Positions 44,795 through 54,894 of a DNA stretch of 64,000 bases are shown here, piece after piece. This DNA comes from Sphingobacterium deserti (GTDB lineage: Bacteria; Bacteroidota; Bacteroidia; Sphingobacteriales; Sphingobacteriaceae), in contig NZ_JJMU01000032.1 in NCBI RefSeq assembly GCF_000757725.1, positions 62,001 through 126,000 on the forward strand. Direction: 5' to 3'. The notes under the pieces were generated by a model. That model was given only the letters and a program-made list of their open reading frames with translations. It did no database searches and was not told where the DNA came from. Every line of letters starts with the position of its first letter. Positions within the stretch are counted from its first letter, which is position 1. The translations under genes and the position numbers were made by a program.

Positions 44795-47700
44795 TTAGCC
44801 TTTATAGATAGGTAAGGTGATGATAAAGGTAGTTCCGCTATTCGTTTTGGTTACAAATTCGATCTTTCCGCCGATACCAGTTACCGTTTGTTTCACAAAT
44901 GCCAATCCCAAACCTGTTCCAGAACTTTTTGTCGTAAAATTTGGTTTGAAGATGTTAGGGATGATTTCATCCGATATACCGTAACCATTATCCTGAATAA
45001 AAATTTTCACATTATTGTCGTCGGGGTAACTCACTTCAACATTGATCCTCGTTTTTTTTCTGCCTACACTTGCTTCGATCGCATTTTTAAATAAATTGTT
45101 GAAAGATCTCAGCATCTGATCCCGGTCGCCCAGGATGTAGATAGCACGATCCATTGTTTCGTTATTAAGTACGATTAAGGTATTGGATGAGCTGTTAAAC
45201 AGATTCATTACCTTGAGTATTTTCTCAATCAAATTAATTTTCACCAGATTTGTTTCCGGCAGTTTAGCAAATGCAGAGAATTCTGTCGCAATTTTTGATA
45301 GGCTATCTATCTGTTCTATGACTGAATTGGAAATGCGTAGAAAACGTTCGGCAAACCGCTGGTCATTCTCATTGTAGGATCGCATAAGCTGCTGTATACC
45401 CAGCTTCATCGGCGTTAAAGGGTTTTTGATTTCGTGTGCTACCTGCTTGGCCATCTCACGCCAAGCCTTTTCGCGTTCAGCGTCGCGCAGCTGCTTTGCG
45501 CTCTCCTCCAGCTTGATCAACATGTAGTTGTACTCTTTAATCAGCATGCCTATTTCATCATTGCGCTCCCAATAGAGCGGCTCATTTATTTTATTCGATA
45601 GTTGCGTTTCGGCGAGCTTTTGACGCACAATATCTAAAGGCTTGGTGATTTTGCTTGATACCGCAACAGCTATAAAACCAAAAAGAATAATGATAAAGGT
45701 GTAGATATTTAGAATGGTGTTCAGTAATAAATTTCTATTTGAAATAGCATCCTTCTCCGTCGTATAATATGGAATGTTCAGATAAGCCACCGTTTTATAA
45801 TCTTCGCTTTTTATTGCGGCGTAGGAGGCTGCAAATTTGAACATAGAGATCTGCTCTTGTTCGTAAGCTTCTGATTTCCGTAATACCGCAAGTTTGCTTA
45901 ATGCCGCAGGATTGATATAGTCAGAAATCAACTTTAAATCAAATATTCGGGGTTGAGAAGTGTATAGCAACCTTCCGCCCTTGTCATACAAATTGAAATT
46001 TGTCATGCTGGAGGGAGCCATGTCCTTCAATATTTTCACAATCGCCTGACCGACCTCTTCGTCAGTGCCGGCTATCGTGTTTTCGATCTTTTTGGTGACT
46101 TCGGCAATCTCTTTTAATCTGTTTGCGGAGGTCGTTTGTTCCAATTGTCTGTTGATGCTTATAAATGCAATTGCTCCGGAAATAAGGATCCCCAACAGAA
46201 CCGACATGATGACCAGTGTTTGTATGCGGGTACTATATTGAATGTTGTTATACAACAGCCGGAAATGATAGCGAATGCGATTCCAATGGAAGGACTTATC
46301 ACTAATTGTTTTGACTACGTAATTCGTAGAATTAAACAGTACAAAGAATAATAGGAGTACAATAAAAATAATAGAAGCATGCGCTAAATATTGCCACGCC
46401 GTTGATTTTTGTTTGCTAAGAACAATTGTTGTATACTGGTCTGGCTTGTACGCCAGATGGAAAAAGTGGTCTTGTTTGTCAATCTCTAGGTATTCACGCA
46501 GTTTATTGGGGACATAAAAATCATTTTCCGCATAGTTATACGCGCCGTATTGTGTTACGAGATTATGGTCTTTGTACAGGGCATAAGAATTGTTTTCAAT
46601 CGCATCAAACTGCCAGGCGGAGGACTTGCTGTCTGATAAAATTTCGGGATAGGGAAGAAGTGTGCTGTACGACAGGTTTTTCAGATTGAGATAGATATGG
46701 TAAGACTTTTCCGAATCGTTCTCATACGGTATCGTGAGGTGTGTGAAATATTCATGCGTACCTAGCTCGCTTTTTAGCCGATAGAAATTAGTCGTAAACG
46801 GAATTTTAATTGCGCTTTTTATTACTTTCTCCCGATACTCCGCTGCGATATTTGTCTGGTATTGTTCCAGCGGTATGCCCTCATTATTGTAATAAAATGC
46901 CTGAAACTCAAATTTAGACAAATAGCCACTTAGGTATCTGGTTTTTATGTATTCGGTTATCGCAGGAATATCGGCGGCGGAAGATTGAAGACTAAGTGAT
47001 TTCTCCAGCTTATAATCGTTATTGATGTGTTTTTCGATATCGACAAAGAGGGATACTGCGTTGACATCATCTTCGGCGAGAAGATGGGAGATGGATTGTT
47101 TCATCCCCTCCTGTTTCGTGATGCGGTTGTAGTGATTATAGGATAATATAGATACGCCAGATAGCAGTAGTATTGTAGAGATGAATATGGATAGATGGTA
47201 TGGCGCAGAGAAGCTATAGGTTCTGTATGTACGGAGAAATATGAGTGTCCCGATTAAAACGCAAGAAAAGAGATTGAAATTGATAATCGCGGTAGCAATA
47301 AGCGATACCACTAAACAAATGAGCTCAATGTTGAGCATTATCGTGATGTTCTTTAGAAAAAAACGAATCATTTGTAAGATGCCATCTGTGTAGAGCGTGA
47401 ATGAGGTGACATTTAAGCAAAACAGCAGTAAGCATATCCAACCATATAATCCTAAATTCAGGATCTTTGTAAAATCATTTTCGTAAAGCGGGGAGTGAGT
47501 GATCAAAGTCCCTAGAAAATAGAACATGATCTGTGCAGACACATAGATGGAAAAAATGCCAATGAGGGAAAAGATAATGGCGAAGTTTCGCTTCTGAAGC
47601 TTTTTAGGTACAGGTAAAAAACGCTGTATATACTTTACAAAGCATATAAACCAAAAAATGCTCACTGTAATCATTAAGTACGACCACACATTTGGCAGAA

Positions 47701-48538
47701 TCTCATTGTATGCGTAGTACTTCGGGTCGAATAGCTCTAGGCTAGAATGTACCGATAACCAATTCGAATGGAGATCGATATAACGGATAGCCACCAAGAT
47801 CGAGAAGAATAAAATGAGCGCTAGCCACGCTCTTCCTTTTTTTGCAAGATGAAGACAAATACTATTTGTCAGGATGATAAAACAAATGATAGCAGCGACC
47901 CAACAGATAAATTGTAAATCAAGGTATATATTGTCTTTCTTTCCTTCAATAAGTTTGACAGAGAACAAGTAGTTGTTATCCTTGCTATAAATGTTGCGTA
48001 TATTCTTATTGTCGTTGTATTGCGCTATCTCTATATTCTTTACACCAATTGTATTTAGGAAATTGTTGTTTAGGAAATTGTTAGGATTTTCGAAGTTTCG
48101 TTTTATCGGAACCAATGCCAATACCGAGATGCCGTGGTTCAGCTCTTTTTTCTTTACCAGAAATGATCTGTTTTCAGACTGCAGATAGGATGTTTTAGGG
48201 CGAATGCCGACATCCGTGACGGGCACATAGATGTTTGTGGACCAGTGTACAATCTGGTTATCTCGATAGATATAAAAGAAAATTAGTTCTTGACTTATTT
48301 GGTTGGTGATTTGTTGAAGTTGGACGGGGTATTTATCGACATTTTGAAATGTTTTAACAATTAAGCTATCTCCAAAAATTTCATCAATCCTGTCTTCAAA
48401 CTTATGGATGCGCGTCGTTAACTTGCCTTCATCCAGTTTAAGCATTTCTTCATCCGTAATGGTGAAATGTATAGTGATCGCAGTACCTAGTAAGGATAAC
48501 GTGAAAATTAAGAGAAGAAATCGAATCTTTGTCAACAT
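44795..48538 (-). CDS. Large NtrY-like sensor histidine kinase, orphan
   Basis: 1247 residues. The N-terminal two thirds hold extracytoplasmic segments and a cluster of membrane helices (roughly 210-480 and 740-830). A second extracytoplasmic loop lies near 840-960, then a membrane helix, a HAMP-like region (SKITKPLDIVRQKLAETQLS) and the kinase core. Phospho-acceptor H1035 is in AHEIKNPLTPM, the NtrY-type sequence. N box NLFKNAIEAS, G boxes DNGYGIS and GTGLGLAF follow. No response regulator is nearby, so its partner is elsewhere. The signal is unknown; the size suggests a large sensor domain. Confidence 0.88.
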   Translation of the reverse strand: MLTKIRFLLLIFTLSLLGTAITIHFTITDEEMLKLDEGKLTTRIHKFEDRIDEIFGDSLIVKTFQNVDKYPVQLQQITNQISQELIFFYIYRDNQIVHWSTNIYVPVTDVGIRPKTSYLQSENRSFLVKKKELNHGISVLALVPIKRNFENPNNFLNNNFLNTIGVKNIEIAQYNDNKNIRNIYSKDNNYLFSVKLIEGKKDNIYLDLQFICWVAAIICFIILTNSICLHLAKKGRAWLALILFFSILVAIRYIDLHSNWLSVHSSLELFDPKYYAYNEILPNVWSYLMITVSIFWFICFVKYIQRFLPVPKKLQKRNFAIIFSLIGIFSIYVSAQIMFYFLGTLITHSPLYENDFTKILNLGLYGWICLLLFCLNVTSFTLYTDGILQMIRFFLKNITIMLNIELICLVVSLIATAIINFNLFSCVLIGTLIFLRTYRTYSFSAPYHLSIFISTILLLSGVSILSYNHYNRITKQEGMKQSISHLLAEDDVNAVSLFVDIEKHINNDYKLEKSLSLQSSAADIPAITEYIKTRYLSGYLSKFEFQAFYYNNEGIPLEQYQTNIAAEYREKVIKSAIKIPFTTNFYRLKSELGTHEYFTHLTIPYENDSEKSYHIYLNLKNLSYSTLLPYPEILSDSKSSAWQFDAIENNSYALYKDHNLVTQYGAYNYAENDFYVPNKLREYLEIDKQDHFFHLAYKPDQYTTIVLSKQKSTAWQYLAHASIIFIVLLLFFVLFNSTNYVVKTISDKSFHWNRIRYHFRLLYNNIQYSTRIQTLVIMSVLLGILISGAIAFISINRQLEQTTSANRLKEIAEVTKKIENTIAGTDEEVGQAIVKILKDMAPSSMTNFNLYDKGGRLLYTSQPRIFDLKLISDYINPAALSKLAVLRKSEAYEQEQISMFKFAASYAAIKSEDYKTVAYLNIPYYTTEKDAISNRNLLLNTILNIYTFIIILFGFIAVAVSSKITKPLDIVRQKLAETQLSNKINEPLYWERNDEIGMLIKEYNYMLIKLEESAKQLRDAEREKAWREMAKQVAHEIKNPLTPMKLGIQQLMRSYNENDQRFAERFLRISNSVIEQIDSLSKIATEFSAFAKLPETNLVKINLIEKILKVMNLFNSSSNTLIVLNNETMDRAIYILGDRDQMLRSFNNLFKNAIEASVGRKKTRINVEVSYPDDNNVKIFIQDNGYGISDEIIPNIFKPNFTTKSSGTGLGLAFVKQTVTGIGGKIEFVTKTNSGTTFIITLPIYKG

Positions 48539-48569
48539 TTATGTCGCTTTGCACAAAATGTAAATATAA

Positions 48570-48606
48570 AAAAAGTCCTCGTTATTATATCTAACGAGGA
48601 CTTTTT
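48570..48606 (-). terminator. Terminator of the sdhCAB operon
   Basis: 15-bp perfect stem (48570-48584 with 48592-48606), 7-nt loop; on the minus strand it ends in a T run just after the sdhB stop. Confidence 0.85.
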
Positions 48607-48624
48607 ATAAATTCACACCCGAAA

Positions 48625-49404
48625 TTAATTGTGGGTATGGACGTCTTCTTCGCGGAATAATTTAGCGGTGAAGTATTCTCTGTTCATGCGTGCAATGTTG
48701 GAAAGTTTGATGCCTTTCGGACATTCCGCTTCACAGGCACCCGTGTTGGTACAGTTACCGAAACCTTCTGCATCCATTTGATCTACCATCGCTTGCGCAC
48801 GCTCATAACGTTCTGTTTGACCTTGCGGAAGCAACGCAAACTGAGATATCTTAGCTGAAACGAATAACATAGCGGATGCATTTTTACATGCTGCAACACA
48901 AGCCCCACAACCAATACATGTTGCAGCTTCGAAAGCTTCATCTGCGATACGTTTCGGAATAGGAATCGTGTTTGCGTCTGGCACGCCGCCTGTATTGACG
49001 TTCACGTATCCTCCAGCTTGCTGTATGCGGTCAAAAGATGTACGATCTACAGCAAGGTCTTTCAATACTGGGAATGCAGCTGCACGCCAAGGTTCGATCA
49101 CAATCGTCTGACCGTCGTGGAAAGACCGCATGTGTAATTGACACGTTGTAATGCCGTATTTAGGTCCGTGGGGGCGGCCATTGATCACCAATGAACACAT
49201 CCCACAAATACCTTCGCGGCAGTCGTGATCGAAATAAATCGGGTCTTCACCCAAACGGGTAAGGTCTTCATTGACAACGTCAAGCATCTCTAGGAAAGAC
49301 ATATCATCAGCAATGTCTTTCGCTTGAACCGTGACGAATTGACCTTTGGTTTTATCATTTTTTTGACGCCAAACTTTTAGCGTTAAATTCATATGTTGTG
49401 CCAT
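48625..49404 (-). CDS. sdhB: Succinate dehydrogenase / fumarate reductase iron-sulfur subunit
   Basis: 259 residues. Passes electrons from SdhA to the quinone. [2Fe-2S] cysteines in [16 protein letters not shown], [4Fe-4S] and [3Fe-4S] ligands in [15 protein letters not shown] and [15 protein letters not shown]. The ATG at 49404 ([14 protein letters not shown]) is the usual N-terminus; an upstream start at 49434 adds 10 unconserved residues. Last gene of sdhC-sdhA-sdhB. Confidence 0.96.
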   Translation of the reverse strand: MAQHMNLTLKVWRQKNDKTKGQFVTVQAKDIADDMSFLEMLDVVNEDLTRLGEDPIYFDHDCREGICGMCSLVINGRPHGPKYGITTCQLHMRSFHDGQTIVIEPWRAAAFPVLKDLAVDRTSFDRIQQAGGYVNVNTGGVPDANTIPIPKRIADEAFEAATCIGCGACVAACKNASAMLFVSAKISQFALLPQGQTERYERAQAMVDQMDAEGFGNCTNTGACEAECPKGIKLSNIARMNREYFTAKLFREEDVHTHN

Positions 49405-49455
49405 GATAATATTGTTAAGTACAACGCTGGTCAAGATGTCTCAACCAGCAGGATA

Positions 49456-51390
49456 CTATTTATAACTTCTTTGTGTTAATTTAACGTTTTCAAAGATTAA
49501 TTCCTCTTTGTGTAGAACCTCTTCCTGATTTTCGCCAGCAAATTCCCAAGCAGCTACATAGGTGAAGTTTTCGTCATCACGTTTTGCTTCGCCCTCTTCG
49601 GTTTGTGATTCCAGGCGGAAGTGTCCACCGCAGGATTCACTACGGTTCAACGCATCATCTACCATCAACTCGCCAAGCTCGATAAAGTCCGCTACGCGTC
49701 CCGCTTTTTCTAGAGACATGTTTAACTCTTCGTTCTCACCTAATACTCTCACATCGCTCCAAAACTCTTTTTTCAAGTTTTGAATCAAGCCTTTAGCTTT
49801 AGTTAAGCCTTCAGCAGTACGGGCCATACCACAGTATTCCCACATGATCTTACCTAACTCTTTGTGGATATCGTCAATAGTTTTCGATCCCTTCAAGCTC
49901 AATAACACGTTGATTTTCTCTTCTACTTCTTTTCTCGTCTGCTCAAAAGCTGGATGGTTTTTGTCGATCGGAGCAAAGCTTCCAAGATTGGCAAGATAGT
50001 CGCCTACTGTAAACGGAATAACGAAATAACCATCAGATAAGCCTTGCATCAACGCTGATGCACCCAAGCGGTTTGCACCGTGATCAGAGAAGTTACATTC
50101 GCCCAACGCATAAAGACCAGGTACAGTAGTCATCAAGTTATAGTCAACCCATACACCGCCCATTGTGTAGTGCACAGCAGGATAAATACGCATGGGTTGT
50201 TCATATGGATTCTCGTCCGTGATTTGATAGTACATATCAAACAAGTTTCCGTATTTAGCCTCTACCGTATCTTTCCCTAAACGTTTGATAGCATCCGCGA
50301 AATCAAGAAATACAGCAACGCCAGATTTACCCACACCACGGCCATCGTCTACCATTTCTTTCGCGTTACGCGAAGCAACGTCACGTGGCACGAGGTTACC
50401 AAATGAAGGGTACTTCCGTTCTAAGAAGTAGTCGCGGTCGTCCTCTTTAATGTCTGCAGGATTAATAGAACCTGAGCGTAACTTCTCCGAAATTTCTTTG
50501 GTTTTCGGTACCCAAACACGACCATCATTACGTAATGATTCAGACATCAACGTCAGTTTCGACTGGTGGTCGCCTGTAACAGGGATACAAGTAGGGTGAA
50601 TTTGCGTATAACAAGGATTTGCAAAGTAAGCACCTCTTTTATGCGCTCTCCATGCCGCCGTTACGTTACAGCCCATTGCATTCGTTGAAAGGAAGAAAAC
50701 GTTTCCGTATCCGCCTGTACAAAGTAGCACCGCATGACCTTCGTGAGATTCGATTTTTCCGGTAACCATATCACGCGTGATAATTCCGCGCGCATGGCCA
50801 TCTATTTTCACTAAATCCAACATCTCGTGACGCGTGTAGGATTTTACTTTTCCTTTTTTGATTTGGCGGTTTAACGCAGAATACGCTCCTAAAAGCAATT
50901 GCTGCCCCGTTTGACCGCGAGCATAGAATGTACGGGAAACCTGTGCCCCACCAAAAGAACGGTTATCCAACAATCCGCCGTATTCGCGAGCGAAAGGAAC
51001 ACCTTGTGCCACACATTGGTCAATAATGTTCACCGATACTTCAGCAAGACGATATACGTTGGCTTCACGTGCGCGGTAGTCACCACCTTTTATTGTATCA
51101 TAGAATAGACGGAAAACAGAGTCACCATCGTTCTGATAATTCTTCGCAGCATTGATACCACCTTGTGCAGCGATGGAGTGTGCACGGCGTGGCGAATCTT
51201 GGTAACAAAATGTTTTTACGTTGTAACCAAGTTCTGCTAATGAAGCGGCAGCAGATGCTCCAGCCAAACCCGTACCCACAACTAAGACTGTGAACTTACG
51301 TTTGTTAGCTGGGTTTACCAACTTCATTTCAAATTTATGTTTTGACCATTTCTCGGCTAATGGGCCTGCAGGTACCTTTGAATCTAACAT
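49456..51390 (-). CDS. sdhA: Succinate dehydrogenase / fumarate reductase flavoprotein subunit
   Basis: 644 residues. Oxidises succinate to fumarate with covalent FAD. Motifs: [19 protein letters not shown] (FAD), [20 protein letters not shown] (FAD-linking region, HSIAAQGG), [13 protein letters not shown], and [25 protein letters not shown]. The long form belongs to the b558-type complexes. Cotranscribed with sdhC and sdhB. Confidence 0.97.
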   Translation of the reverse strand: MLDSKVPAGPLAEKWSKHKFEMKLVNPANKRKFTVLVVGTGLAGASAAASLAELGYNVKTFCYQDSPRRAHSIAAQGGINAAKNYQNDGDSVFRLFYDTIKGGDYRAREANVYRLAEVSVNIIDQCVAQGVPFAREYGGLLDNRSFGGAQVSRTFYARGQTGQQLLLGAYSALNRQIKKGKVKSYTRHEMLDLVKIDGHARGIITRDMVTGKIESHEGHAVLLCTGGYGNVFFLSTNAMGCNVTAAWRAHKRGAYFANPCYTQIHPTCIPVTGDHQSKLTLMSESLRNDGRVWVPKTKEISEKLRSGSINPADIKEDDRDYFLERKYPSFGNLVPRDVASRNAKEMVDDGRGVGKSGVAVFLDFADAIKRLGKDTVEAKYGNLFDMYYQITDENPYEQPMRIYPAVHYTMGGVWVDYNLMTTVPGLYALGECNFSDHGANRLGASALMQGLSDGYFVIPFTVGDYLANLGSFAPIDKNHPAFEQTRKEVEEKINVLLSLKGSKTIDDIHKELGKIMWEYCGMARTAEGLTKAKGLIQNLKKEFWSDVRVLGENEELNMSLEKAGRVADFIELGELMVDDALNRSESCGGHFRLESQTEEGEAKRDDENFTYVAAWEFAGENQEEVLHKEELIFENVKLTQRSYK

Positions 51391-51437
51391 ATTTAAATAC
51401 TTTATATTTAACAGATATGAATAGTATATCTTAAATA

Positions 51438-52211
51438 TTATTTAACGAAATAAAAATATAATGGCATTAACGCAAAACCAATCGGAATGATAACACCAAA
51501 ACCCCATACACCAATGAATTCAATGATAGGCACATATTTTCTGTGGGAAACACCGATCGTTTGAAAAGCCGATTTAAAACCGTGTATTAAGTGGAATGCT
51601 AATGCAGCCATTGCCAATACATAAAAACCTACTAATAGCGGGTTTTCAAAAGCAAAGTCTACCTGCTTGTACAAATCACGCGCTTTTACAGTCTCTACGT
51701 TATTCTCAACAGTTACTTGATAATCGTTGAATTCACTTGCTTCCAGTACCCGCGAAGTTGTATTTCCTGTGGCCAAGTCTGTTTGGTACTCAATGTAGGG
51801 CACTTGATCGTTATGGTATTTCCACCAAAAGTTTTGCATGTGTGTTGCGATGAAAACAAGAAGAACAGTTCCCAGAATTCCCATGTTACGTGAGTTCCAT
51901 GTACTATTGGCTTTGCCGTCGAACTGCGCATAGTTAACAGGGCGCGCAGCTTTGTTTTTGATGGATAAAACCAAAGCGTAAATCGCATGGACAACGATAG
52001 ATGCATAAAGTAGGTAAGAAACTACCTTAATGGGTGTGAAGTGCGTCATGAAGTACGCATAATTGTTGAAGGCGTACCCCTCATCATTTTTAAATAGCTG
52101 TAAGTTACCAATCAGGTGAACTATAAGGAATGTACATAGGAAGATCCCCGTTAAGCTCATGATCAGTTTTCTTCCCAGTGAAGAGCTTAAAACTGGCTTT
52201 GAATTACTCAT
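51438..52211 (-). CDS. sdhC: Succinate dehydrogenase cytochrome b558 subunit
   Basis: 257 residues, about five membrane helices. The diheme membrane anchor of the b558-type enzyme; [32 protein letters not shown] is the characteristic first helix. Conserved histidines in [25 protein letters not shown] and [15 protein letters not shown] are likely heme ligands. First gene of the operon; a -7 box lies upstream. Confidence 0.94.
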   Translation of the reverse strand: MSNSKPVLSSSLGRKLIMSLTGIFLCTFLIVHLIGNLQLFKNDEGYAFNNYAYFMTHFTPIKVVSYLLYASIVVHAIYALVLSIKNKAARPVNYAQFDGKANSTWNSRNMGILGTVLLVFIATHMQNFWWKYHNDQVPYIEYQTDLATGNTTSRVLEASEFNDYQVTVENNVETVKARDLYKQVDFAFENPLLVGFYVLAMAALAFHLIHGFKSAFQTIGVSHRKYVPIIEFIGVWGFGVIIPIGFALMPLYFYFVK

Positions 52212-52237
52212 TATCCTCGATTTTTTATATTGATTCG

Positions 52238-52245
52238 CAAATCTA
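52238..52245 (-). promoter_or_regulatory. Candidate -7 element of sdhCAB
   Basis: Reads TAGATTTG on the minus strand, 27 nt before the sdhC ATG. No convincing -33 partner. Confidence 0.45.
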
Positions 52246-52312
52246 TTTATTTGTTAACAGAAATCTGACATACGTCAATAAAATCGAACAATTTAGAACA
52301 ATTCTAATCAAA

Positions 52313-52350
52313 AAGGGGCTGGATCAATTTGCATGATCCAGCCCCTTCAA
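52313..52350 (-). terminator. Terminator after the beta-barrel protein gene
   Basis: 14-bp perfect stem (52313-52326 with 52334-52347), 7-nt loop; T run on the minus strand. Confidence 0.85.
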
Positions 52351-52372
52351 AAAATAATATTTTAGTTGTTTT

Positions 52373-52963
52373 CTATAAGAATGCAAAGCCTACACCGATG
52401 GTCCACATTCTGATCTTTTGATTGTAGTCCGGGCTTTCATTCAAATCCGTCAAACCATGCTCATAACGAAGATCAACGGTGAACTTACTGATATCAGCAC
52501 CGATACCACCTATAAGTCCTGTAGATGTCTTTTTGTAGCGATCCCATTGTGTAGCTGTGGTAAAGTTTACCTTTCCGTCTTGTGCGAAGGAGAACACCGG
52601 ACCGGCTTGTATCCTGACACCTATTGGACCTAGGCCAATTCTAGTACCCAGTAATAATGGTACGTCAAAGCTCTTGAAAGTAGCCTCACCACTTTCTCCG
52701 CCGTTCAAGTCTGTTTCAACACCAACTCTTTTGCTTGCATAGTAAGCCTCTGGCTGCACGTGAAATCCAGCAATACCAACGCGACCCCATGCTCCCAATT
52801 GAAATCCTGTTTTCGTGTCGGAATTAAAAAAACGTCCGTCAGAGCTTAAGCTGGAAAAGCCCAAAGCGCCCTTGATACCAAGTTTGAAAGTAGGAAGCAG
52901 CTGCGCTTGCGTTATGCCTACAGCAAAAATCAAACAAATTAAAGTAAGTAGAGATTTTTTCAT
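52373..52963 (-). CDS. Outer-membrane beta-barrel protein, PorT-like
   Basis: 196 residues. Signal peptide ending at about residue 20 (TQA-QLLPTFKLGIKGALGFSS). Alternating strands and paired glycines through the rest, ending in WTIGVGFAFL, an aromatic beta-barrel C-terminus. An 8-stranded barrel is likely. Function unknown. Confidence 0.82.
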   Translation of the reverse strand: MKKSLLTLICLIFAVGITQAQLLPTFKLGIKGALGFSSLSSDGRFFNSDTKTGFQLGAWGRVGIAGFHVQPEAYYASKRVGVETDLNGGESGEATFKSFDVPLLLGTRIGLGPIGVRIQAGPVFSFAQDGKVNFTTATQWDRYKKTSTGLIGGIGADISKFTVDLRYEHGLTDLNESPDYNQKIRMWTIGVGFAFL

Positions 52964-53024
52964 GTGAAAAATATTTGTTTATTTTATTACGATACAATAA
53001 TAACGTATTTTTTTAAGAATAGTT

Positions 53025-53240
53025 ATGAGCACATTGAAAATATCTGACGCAGATTGGGCGATCCTTAAGGTAAAACTCAGTAGAAAATACAATCATCTGA
53101 GCGACGAAGACCTTGCTTATCATGCAGGTGAAGAAGAGCAGTTACTAGCCAAACTGGCAAAAAGGCTTCGACGGAATAAAGATTATATTTTGTTTACTTT
53201 GGCCAAAGAATTAAAAAATCTAGAATCAAATAGCCTGTAG
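53025..53240 (+). CDS. Small CsbD-like protein
   Basis: 71 residues. Helical, with the pattern of the CsbD stress-protein family: W-x-x-L-K-x-K-L-x-x-K-Y near the N-terminus and LSDEDLAYHAGEEEQLLAKLAKRL after. The role of the family is unclear. It starts the plus-strand run with the tRNA-binding and deaminase genes, the next gene being 2 nt downstream. Confidence 0.65.
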   Translation: MSTLKISDADWAILKVKLSRKYNHLSDEDLAYHAGEEEQLLAKLAKRLRRNKDYILFTLAKELKNLESNSL

Positions 53241-53242
53241 AC

Positions 53243-53584
53243 ATGGAAGCTCAGATTTCATGGGATGACTTTGTGAAGGTTGATCTTCGTGTTGGAACTA
53301 TAATAGAGGTCGCTGATTTTATAAAAGCACGTAAGCCAGCCTATCAATTGCTGATAGACTTTGGTGAGGAAATCGGTATATTGAAATCCAGTGCGCAGAT
53401 CACGCACCATTATACAAAAGCAGAACTCGTCGGTAGACAGATTATCGCTGTCATCAATTTTCCGAGGAAACAGATTGCCGATTTTATGTCGGAGTGTTTA
53501 GTAACAGGTTTTGCTGATGAGCAAGGGGATATCATTCTTAGTACTGTCGAAAGGGCATTGCCTAATGGTGCCAAATTAATTTAA
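53243..53584 (+). CDS. tRNA-binding domain protein, CsaA-like
   Basis: 113 residues, a single OB-fold EMAP/tRNA-binding domain. Family stretches FVKVDLRVGTIIEV, AYQLLIDFGEEIGILKSSAQI, and INFPRKQIADFMSECLVTGF are clear. CsaA proteins bind tRNA and act in secretion-linked chaperoning in some species. The next gene starts 1 nt after its stop. Confidence 0.85.
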   Translation: MEAQISWDDFVKVDLRVGTIIEVADFIKARKPAYQLLIDFGEEIGILKSSAQITHHYTKAELVGRQIIAVINFPRKQIADFMSECLVTGFADEQGDIILSTVERALPNGAKLI

Positions 53585-53585
53585 C

Positions 53586-54056
53586 ATGCGAATATTTCAT
53601 TTTGATGATTCAACGCAGCCGGCTATTCCGGCAGACGAATTGTATATGCGGGAAGCATTAAAACTGGCAGAAAGTGCTTTCCGGGAAGATGAAGTGCCTA
53701 TTGGCGCTATCATCGTTAGCCAAGGAAAGATTATCGGGAAAGGCTACAATTTAACAGAGCGTCTAAACGATGTCACTGCTCATGCCGAAATGCAAGCTTT
53801 TACTGCTGCTTCATATTTTTTGGGAGGAAAGTATTTAAAAGATTGCACCCTATATGTGACAGTGGAACCCTGCGTAATGTGTGCGGGCGCCTCTTACTGG
53901 ACGCAAATTTCCAAAGTCGTGTACGGGGCAAAAGATGAAAAGCGTGGAGCATCGAAGCACGGTAATCTTTATCACCCCAAAACAGAGGTTCAGGGCGGTG
54001 TGTTAGAAAACGAGTGTAGCGAATTGGTTCGATCATTTTTCCGTAATAAAAGATAG
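53586..54056 (+). CDS. tadA: tRNA-adenosine deaminase-like nucleoside deaminase
   Basis: 156 residues. Zinc deaminase fold with HAE (TAHAEMQAF) and PCxxC (VEPCVMCAG). Likely forms inosine at the wobble position of tRNA-Arg(ACG), though a guanine or cytosine deaminase cannot be excluded from motifs. The gene context with a tRNA-binding protein fits tadA. Confidence 0.85.
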   Translation: MRIFHFDDSTQPAIPADELYMREALKLAESAFREDEVPIGAIIVSQGKIIGKGYNLTERLNDVTAHAEMQAFTAASYFLGGKYLKDCTLYVTVEPCVMCAGASYWTQISKVVYGAKDEKRGASKHGNLYHPKTEVQGGVLENECSELVRSFFRNKR

Positions 54057-54150
54057 CCAAACAAATAAATTCATCGATTGTTAAAACCGATGGTAGCCCG
54101 AAATTGTTATATTCGTGCTATTAATTGTTAAACAATAAAAGATATATATT

Positions 54151-54759
54151 ATGGCATTTGAATTAGAAGCATTACCGTACGCAAGTGACGCGTTGGAACC
54201 ACACATCGATAAGGATACCATGGAAATCCACCATGATCGTCATCACCAAGCTTACGTTGACAATTTGAACAAAGCAATTGCAGGTACTGATGCTGAGAAT
54301 TTATCCTTGGAAGATATCAACAAGAATATTTCTAAATATCCAGCTGCTGTTCGTAACAACGGCGGTGGGCACTTCAACCACAAATTATTTTGGTCTATCC
54401 TAGGGCCAGACGCTGGCGGCGAGCCAACTGGCGAACTAGCTGATGCAGTGAAAAGCACATTTGGGTCTTTTGAAGAGCTCAAAACACAATTGCAAAATGC
54501 TGGTGCTACCAGATTTGGCTCAGGCTGGGCATGGTTGGTTGTAAAGGCAGATGGTCAACTAGCTGTTACGTCAACACCAAATCAGGACAATCCATTAATG
54601 GATGTTGCGGAAGTTCAAGGCACACCTATCTTAGGTATTGACGTTTGGGAGCACGCTTACTATTTGAAGTACCAAAACAAACGTCCGGCTTATTTGGAAG
54701 CAGTGTTTAACGCCATCAATTGGGATGCTGTTGCACAACGTTTTCAGGAAGCTAAGTAA
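54151..54759 (+). CDS. sodB: Fe/Mn superoxide dismutase
   Basis: 202 residues. Converts superoxide to hydrogen peroxide and oxygen. Metal ligands: His in [13 protein letters not shown], His in [11 protein letters not shown], and [13 protein letters not shown] (Asp and His). A Gln in the usual Fe/Mn-discriminating region cannot be placed with certainty, so metal preference is open and the sodA/sodB symbol is a choice. A large hairpin follows. Confidence 0.93.
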   Translation: MAFELEALPYASDALEPHIDKDTMEIHHDRHHQAYVDNLNKAIAGTDAENLSLEDINKNISKYPAAVRNNGGGHFNHKLFWSILGPDAGGEPTGELADAVKSTFGSFEELKTQLQNAGATRFGSGWAWLVVKADGQLAVTSTPNQDNPLMDVAEVQGTPILGIDVWEHAYYLKYQNKRPAYLEAVFNAINWDAVAQRFQEAK

Positions 54760-54794
54760 ATAGCTGCGGACCGGATCTAACGGTCTGTCAATTG

Positions 54795-54878
54795 CGCGTC
54801 ATTACTCAAGTCTCACGGTTCAAGCATTAAACGTATTACGTTTAAATCTGTCGGAGGTATAGTAATGACGCGTTTTTT
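54795..54878 (+). terminator. Nested hairpin terminator between sod and msrA
   Basis: 12-bp perfect outer stem (54795-54806 with 54861-54872) followed by six T (54873-54878). The 54-nt loop contains an 8-bp inner stem (54827-54834 with 54838-54845). The right arm contains an ATG and a purine-rich stretch lies in the loop. Confidence 0.7.
54801..54849 (+). repeat. Degenerate 7-nt periodic tract inside the hairpin
   Basis: Seven heptamers in phase, for example ATTACTC, AAGTCTC, ACGGTTC, AAGCATT, then AAACGTA and TTACGTT. Looks like the same class as the tract at 26492-26554. Confidence 0.5.
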
Positions 54879-54894
54879 ATATAAACTTTTTACG

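Noticed and set aside
54865..54894. Longer msrA start at 54865 with a good GGAGG site
   Set aside because: The ATG lies in the right arm of the terminator stem and before its T run; the lipoprotein signal from 54895 is complete on its own.
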